Positions 61,026 to 64,000 of a stretch of 64,000 nt of DNA are shown here, in pieces. Source of the stretch: Asterias rubens (Eukaryota; Echinodermata; Asteroidea; Forcipulatida; Asteriidae); contig NC_047081.1 in NCBI RefSeq assembly GCF_902459465.1, positions 11,762,849 to 11,826,848 on the forward strand, written 5' to 3'. The position numbers and the translations under genes are program-made. The notes below the pieces were generated by a model. It was given only the letters and a program-made list of their open reading frames with translations. It made no database searches and was not told the origin of the DNA. Within the stretch, counting starts at the first letter, position 1, and each line of letters starts with the position of its first letter.

Positions 61026-61248
61026 TTCTTTTAATCGTGCGGCCCTTCTGTGAACGGTGCGAGCATGCAAGGCATGCAGCAAACTGAAACTCTCGGACGT
61101 GCGTCATTATTTCACACGGCACTGGTCGGGAGCACATCACCAGTGATTTGTAGGTCGTGTGAGTGCGTGACAGAAAGTCATTTGGATAGAGTTTTCCTTC
61201 CTTTGGACAAGAGCTCAGCCAAGTTTGCACGGAATCTTGACTACTAGG
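61026..61248 (+). other. Possible non-coding first exon of the gene at 62046
   Basis: The segment ends at a strong donor, CTAGG|GTAAGTTTG (GT at 61249), and would splice to the acceptor TTTTTTCCAG at 61967-61976. It is less AT-rich than its surroundings. A CCAAT followed by an AT-rich ATTTTATAGG lies just upstream near 61000. Exact transcription start unknown. Confidence 0.35.
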
Positions 61249-62045
61249 GTAAGTTTGATGGGAATGTGTGTTTTGAAGGCACTAGTCTGTCTTATTAATG
61301 TTGAAACTCGGTGATTCTACCTCCATGATGAAACTGAGCGTACAAACGAGTTGGTTGAGTGGGTTGAGTTGAAGACAAAAATTGATACATGTTGGTCAAT
61401 TTATGGGGCAGGCAAATTGGTGCATGTTTTGGGGGGCGATCTGATCTCGTGATGTGCTCCCACTGATGAAAAAAACTTGACGCAGAACTGGTTGTGTTTA
61501 GAGGTACCTGTATTAATTTTGGTGTGTGTTTGTCGCGGCATTTTATTGAGCAATATGCAAATATTATGGCAACACTTTTTGCGTTATTCTCTCTCTAGAA
61601 AGCCTTGAAATTGTTGGGCCCTTTGCAATTATTGGTGGCCTACCTAGAAACTCCCTTTCTAGAAAGTAGGCCTACCTAACTATTTCATTTTGAGTTTTGA
61701 CCCTTCACAACAATTTTGTGCTCTAAAAATTTAATTGGTTAAAATGAAAAACAGCAGATGGTGATCATCGCCAAAAATGTCTAAAATTTTGCATTTTTCT
61801 TTCAAATGAAATGAAATGACGAATGGCGAAACTCTTTTACTGGTTATCTGGAAATGACTGTTTTCACTTTCTCAACCAAGTAGGTTATCTTGTAGAGTTT
61901 GGAAGTACATTTGTTCATGTCTGCAAATGAGGTTATCTCTATCTCGAATGTTTTTTGTTTTTTGTTTTTTTTCCAGGGCAGCAGAATTTTATCTTAGTCT
62001 TGGAGTGCCCGCGTGTCACTGAGTGTGTGAGAAACTCCAGTCATA

Positions 62046-63185
62046 ATGAATTACTACAGCTGGTTGCTCGTTGTGTTGGCTTCTCTCTTGGTGAGTTTAT
62101 AAAAGATGCGGAATAAGATACTGGCAAGATACTTTTTGGAGAAATGCCCATATCCTGCAACAACTTTTTCATTTTTTTGTCAAATAAACTAGTATCTTAT
62201 TTACTCAAATGAGATATTCCTTTGAAAAAAATGAGTTAAAATGTGGTGACTGGACACAGATTTTTTTTTCTGCTTTTTTCCCCATTATGACCAAAAAGTA
62301 TTTTTGACACAACATGGCTTGAGTTTGAGGAGGAATCATACAATCTTCCTTGAATATACATTCAATCTTATTTTCTCAACTTCGAGACTGTACTATCTAA
62401 AAGTTCAGAAAAAACTACAAGCCTTGTTGTAGGCCCTACTATAGTATCGTACATTGTTTTGTTTTGGCGACACAAAATAAAACTCATACAATAAAAATAA
62501 TATTTTATCTGATAATATAAATGTCTTATGCTATCATTTTCAGTTTTTCTGCAAAGTGCAGTGAGTGTAGGTTCTTACAAAAGTTGATAAACATCAAATA
62601 ATGACAGATAAAGTGTATTCACTAGCTCACTTGATATAAAATTGATGTTTGTTATTAAACTTAATCATCCTGAGAGTGTGAAGCATCCATTCAAAAAGCT
62701 ATAATTTTCAACAAACAAATGATGTGTTGTTTGTATTTTAAAATTAAGGAAATTAGGAACCTTATCCAGGAAAACCAATTTCTCTCAAAACTTAAGCTAT
62801 TATTATTTTGTTTTAATGAACATTTTCACAGGTTTAATTTTTGTTTGTTTTTAATTTCTTTTTGTATATAAGTTTGGTAGGCATTCTGGGGTCAGTTTCA
62901 CAAAGAGTTGGGACTAGTCCTAAAAGATATTAAAAACGTATAGCAAGTCCTAAGACAGGACGAGTAACTGGTCCTAACTGATATAAGACTAGTCTTAACT
63001 CTTTGTGAAATCCACCCCTGTTTAGTTATAGTGCAGTATAATTGAGCTTGTTGTTTGTAGTAGGCTAAACCTATTGGCTTATCCTCTTCAATTCTGATGT
63101 TTTTATTTGATCCTTTATTAGGTAGCTGGCCAGGAGCCTGATAATGAAGTAGCATCGAATGGTGGAGATAGTGATGAGCTGGATG
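62046..63185 (+). CDS. 5' end of an unidentified secreted or membrane protein
   Basis: Two coding exons are supported: 62046-62090 (with 5' UTR from 61977) and 63122-63185. They encode MNYYSWLLVVLASLLVAGQ, a clear signal peptide, followed by an acidic start of the mature chain (EPDNEVASNGGDSDELD). The donor at 63186 leaves phase 1, and no next exon is recognisable before the window ends. The junction is phase 0 and the acceptor TTTATTAG|GTAGCT is good. Family unknown. The phase-1 exit matches the modular exon style of the neighbouring receptor, which is only suggestive. Confidence 0.62.
62146..62262. mobile_element. Foldback element, TATCCTGCAACAACTTTTT family (copy 3)
   Basis: CATATCCTGCAACAACTTTT at the left and GTGGTGACTGGACACAG at the right, with AAATGAGATATTCC inside. 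Diverged relative of 9865-9978, in intron 1 of the fourth gene. Confidence 0.45.
62888..63018. mobile_element. Foldback element, CACAAAGAGTTGGGACTAGT family
   Basis: TTTCACAAAGAGTTGGGACT at the left and AGTCTTAACTCTTTGTGAAA at the right, with GGACGAGTAACTGGTCC in the centre. Close relative of 26551-26699. Confidence 0.8.
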
Positions 63186-63779
63186 GTATGTTTAAACTAT
63201 GATGTCATATGATACAATGTAGATAAGGGGTTATACACAATGTTTGTAAAGTGCATACATACAAGCTAAAGTAGTTAGACTCACAGTTTTGGGCGTGGCG
63301 CTTTGCAGACTGGTGTGGTGGTGTTTTCCAAATCATAATGTCTTGTGGAGTTACCACTTTGTTTGAATGATTGCACCTCTATTTACATGTACACACCCTG
63401 TAACATGTAACATGTAACATCACATTATTTACAAAAGGGTCACAGAGCCTGCACTTCCTGCAGGAATAGTTTGTACGCATCTCAGTTGAAAAAAAAAATT
63501 GAAAAACCTTACATTTTTAGGAAATTGCAAAATTCTTAGTTTAATGCATTATTTATGACGCAGAGTATAACATTTCTCATGACTGATATGACTCAAAATG
63601 TACAATGAAGAATTTCTCAATAAATGTTTTGGAAACTGTATTGGATTCACTTATGAGAGCTTATGAGAACATACAAAAGCAAATCATCGAAACAGTTGAT
63701 GCATCAAACTGATTGGACTAGTCCCACCAAAGTTGTTAAAGTCACCATATGTTGGACATTACTCATCAAACTGCACAAC

Positions 63780-63967
63780 AGGGCCAAATGTCAATAAAGC
63801 TGTTAAGCAGGAAATTCTGCTAAGCAAATTTCTTAGCTAATTAAGAAATGACCGGGGTACCAGTCACAGCAATGGTATGGTATTCTGGCTGGTAACATTT
63901 GCGAAAATTTTGTTGTGCTGAGCAATAATTTTGTTTGTGCTTACAGGCTTTATGAAATTTGCCCTAG
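63780..63967. mobile_element. Foldback element, GGGCCAAATTTCATAAAGC family
   Basis: GGGCCAAATGTCAATAAAGC at the left and GCTTTATGAAATTTGCCC at the right, with TAAGCAGGAAATTCTGCTAAGCA inside. Same family as 5586-5786. Confidence 0.65.
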
Positions 63968-64000
63968 TAGTAGTACCTCATAATATCTGTAATAGTTGGG

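Overview
The window is metazoan nuclear DNA, most likely from an echinoderm and probably a sea star. The genes are split into short exons by GT-AG introns. The non-coding DNA is full of short terminal-inverted-repeat elements, and several families (for example those ending AAAGGCAGTGGACAC or CACAAAGAGTTAGGAC) look familiar to me from sea star genomes. The taxon is an inference; the gene models are read directly from the sequence. All genes found are on the + strand.

Region 1 (1-3134) holds the last five exons of a heparan sulfate N-deacetylase/N-sulfotransferase (NDST). Region 2 (3135-8552) is intergenic and built largely of small repeats. Region 3 (8553-16761) is a complete second NDST gene: 11 exons, 922 codons, every splice phase consistent. 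The two NDSTs are head-to-tail paralogs with the same exon boundaries across the shared part. Region 4 (16762-19602) is intergenic.

Region 5 (19603-58307) is one very large gene. I assembled 53 exons that join in frame without exception into about 3,543 codons: signal peptide, seven HYR and sixteen sushi domains, a long linker with a furin-like site, three GCC2/GCC3-type Cys-rich modules, about 21 EGF domains, a pentraxin domain, two more EGFs, a thrombospondin type 1 repeat, a second sushi-linker-GCC2 module, a transmembrane helix and a cytoplasmic tail of about 70 residues. The core order HYR-HYR-sushi-linker-three GCC2-EGFs-pentraxin is that of vertebrate SVEP1. Vertebrate SVEP1 is secreted, starts with a VWA domain and ends in a long sushi array. 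This gene has no VWA or terminal sushi array and is predicted to be membrane-anchored and cleavable. Region 6 (58308-64000) holds its 3' UTR, intergenic DNA and the first coding exons of a fourth gene for a secreted or membrane protein that runs off the window.

Two themes stand out. First, the SVEP1-like receptor is an unusual architecture with an internally duplicated cleavable module. Second, splice junctions are repeatedly duplicated in tandem: a 59-bp acceptor triplication in the first NDST, and acceptor or donor duplications at several exons of the receptor gene. Most would introduce stops, but one creates a frame-preserving 63-nt candidate cassette exon. NDST enzymes act in the Golgi to create N-sulfated heparan sulfate. 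The receptor is an extracellular adhesion or signalling candidate. Nothing in the sequence shows that the two act together.
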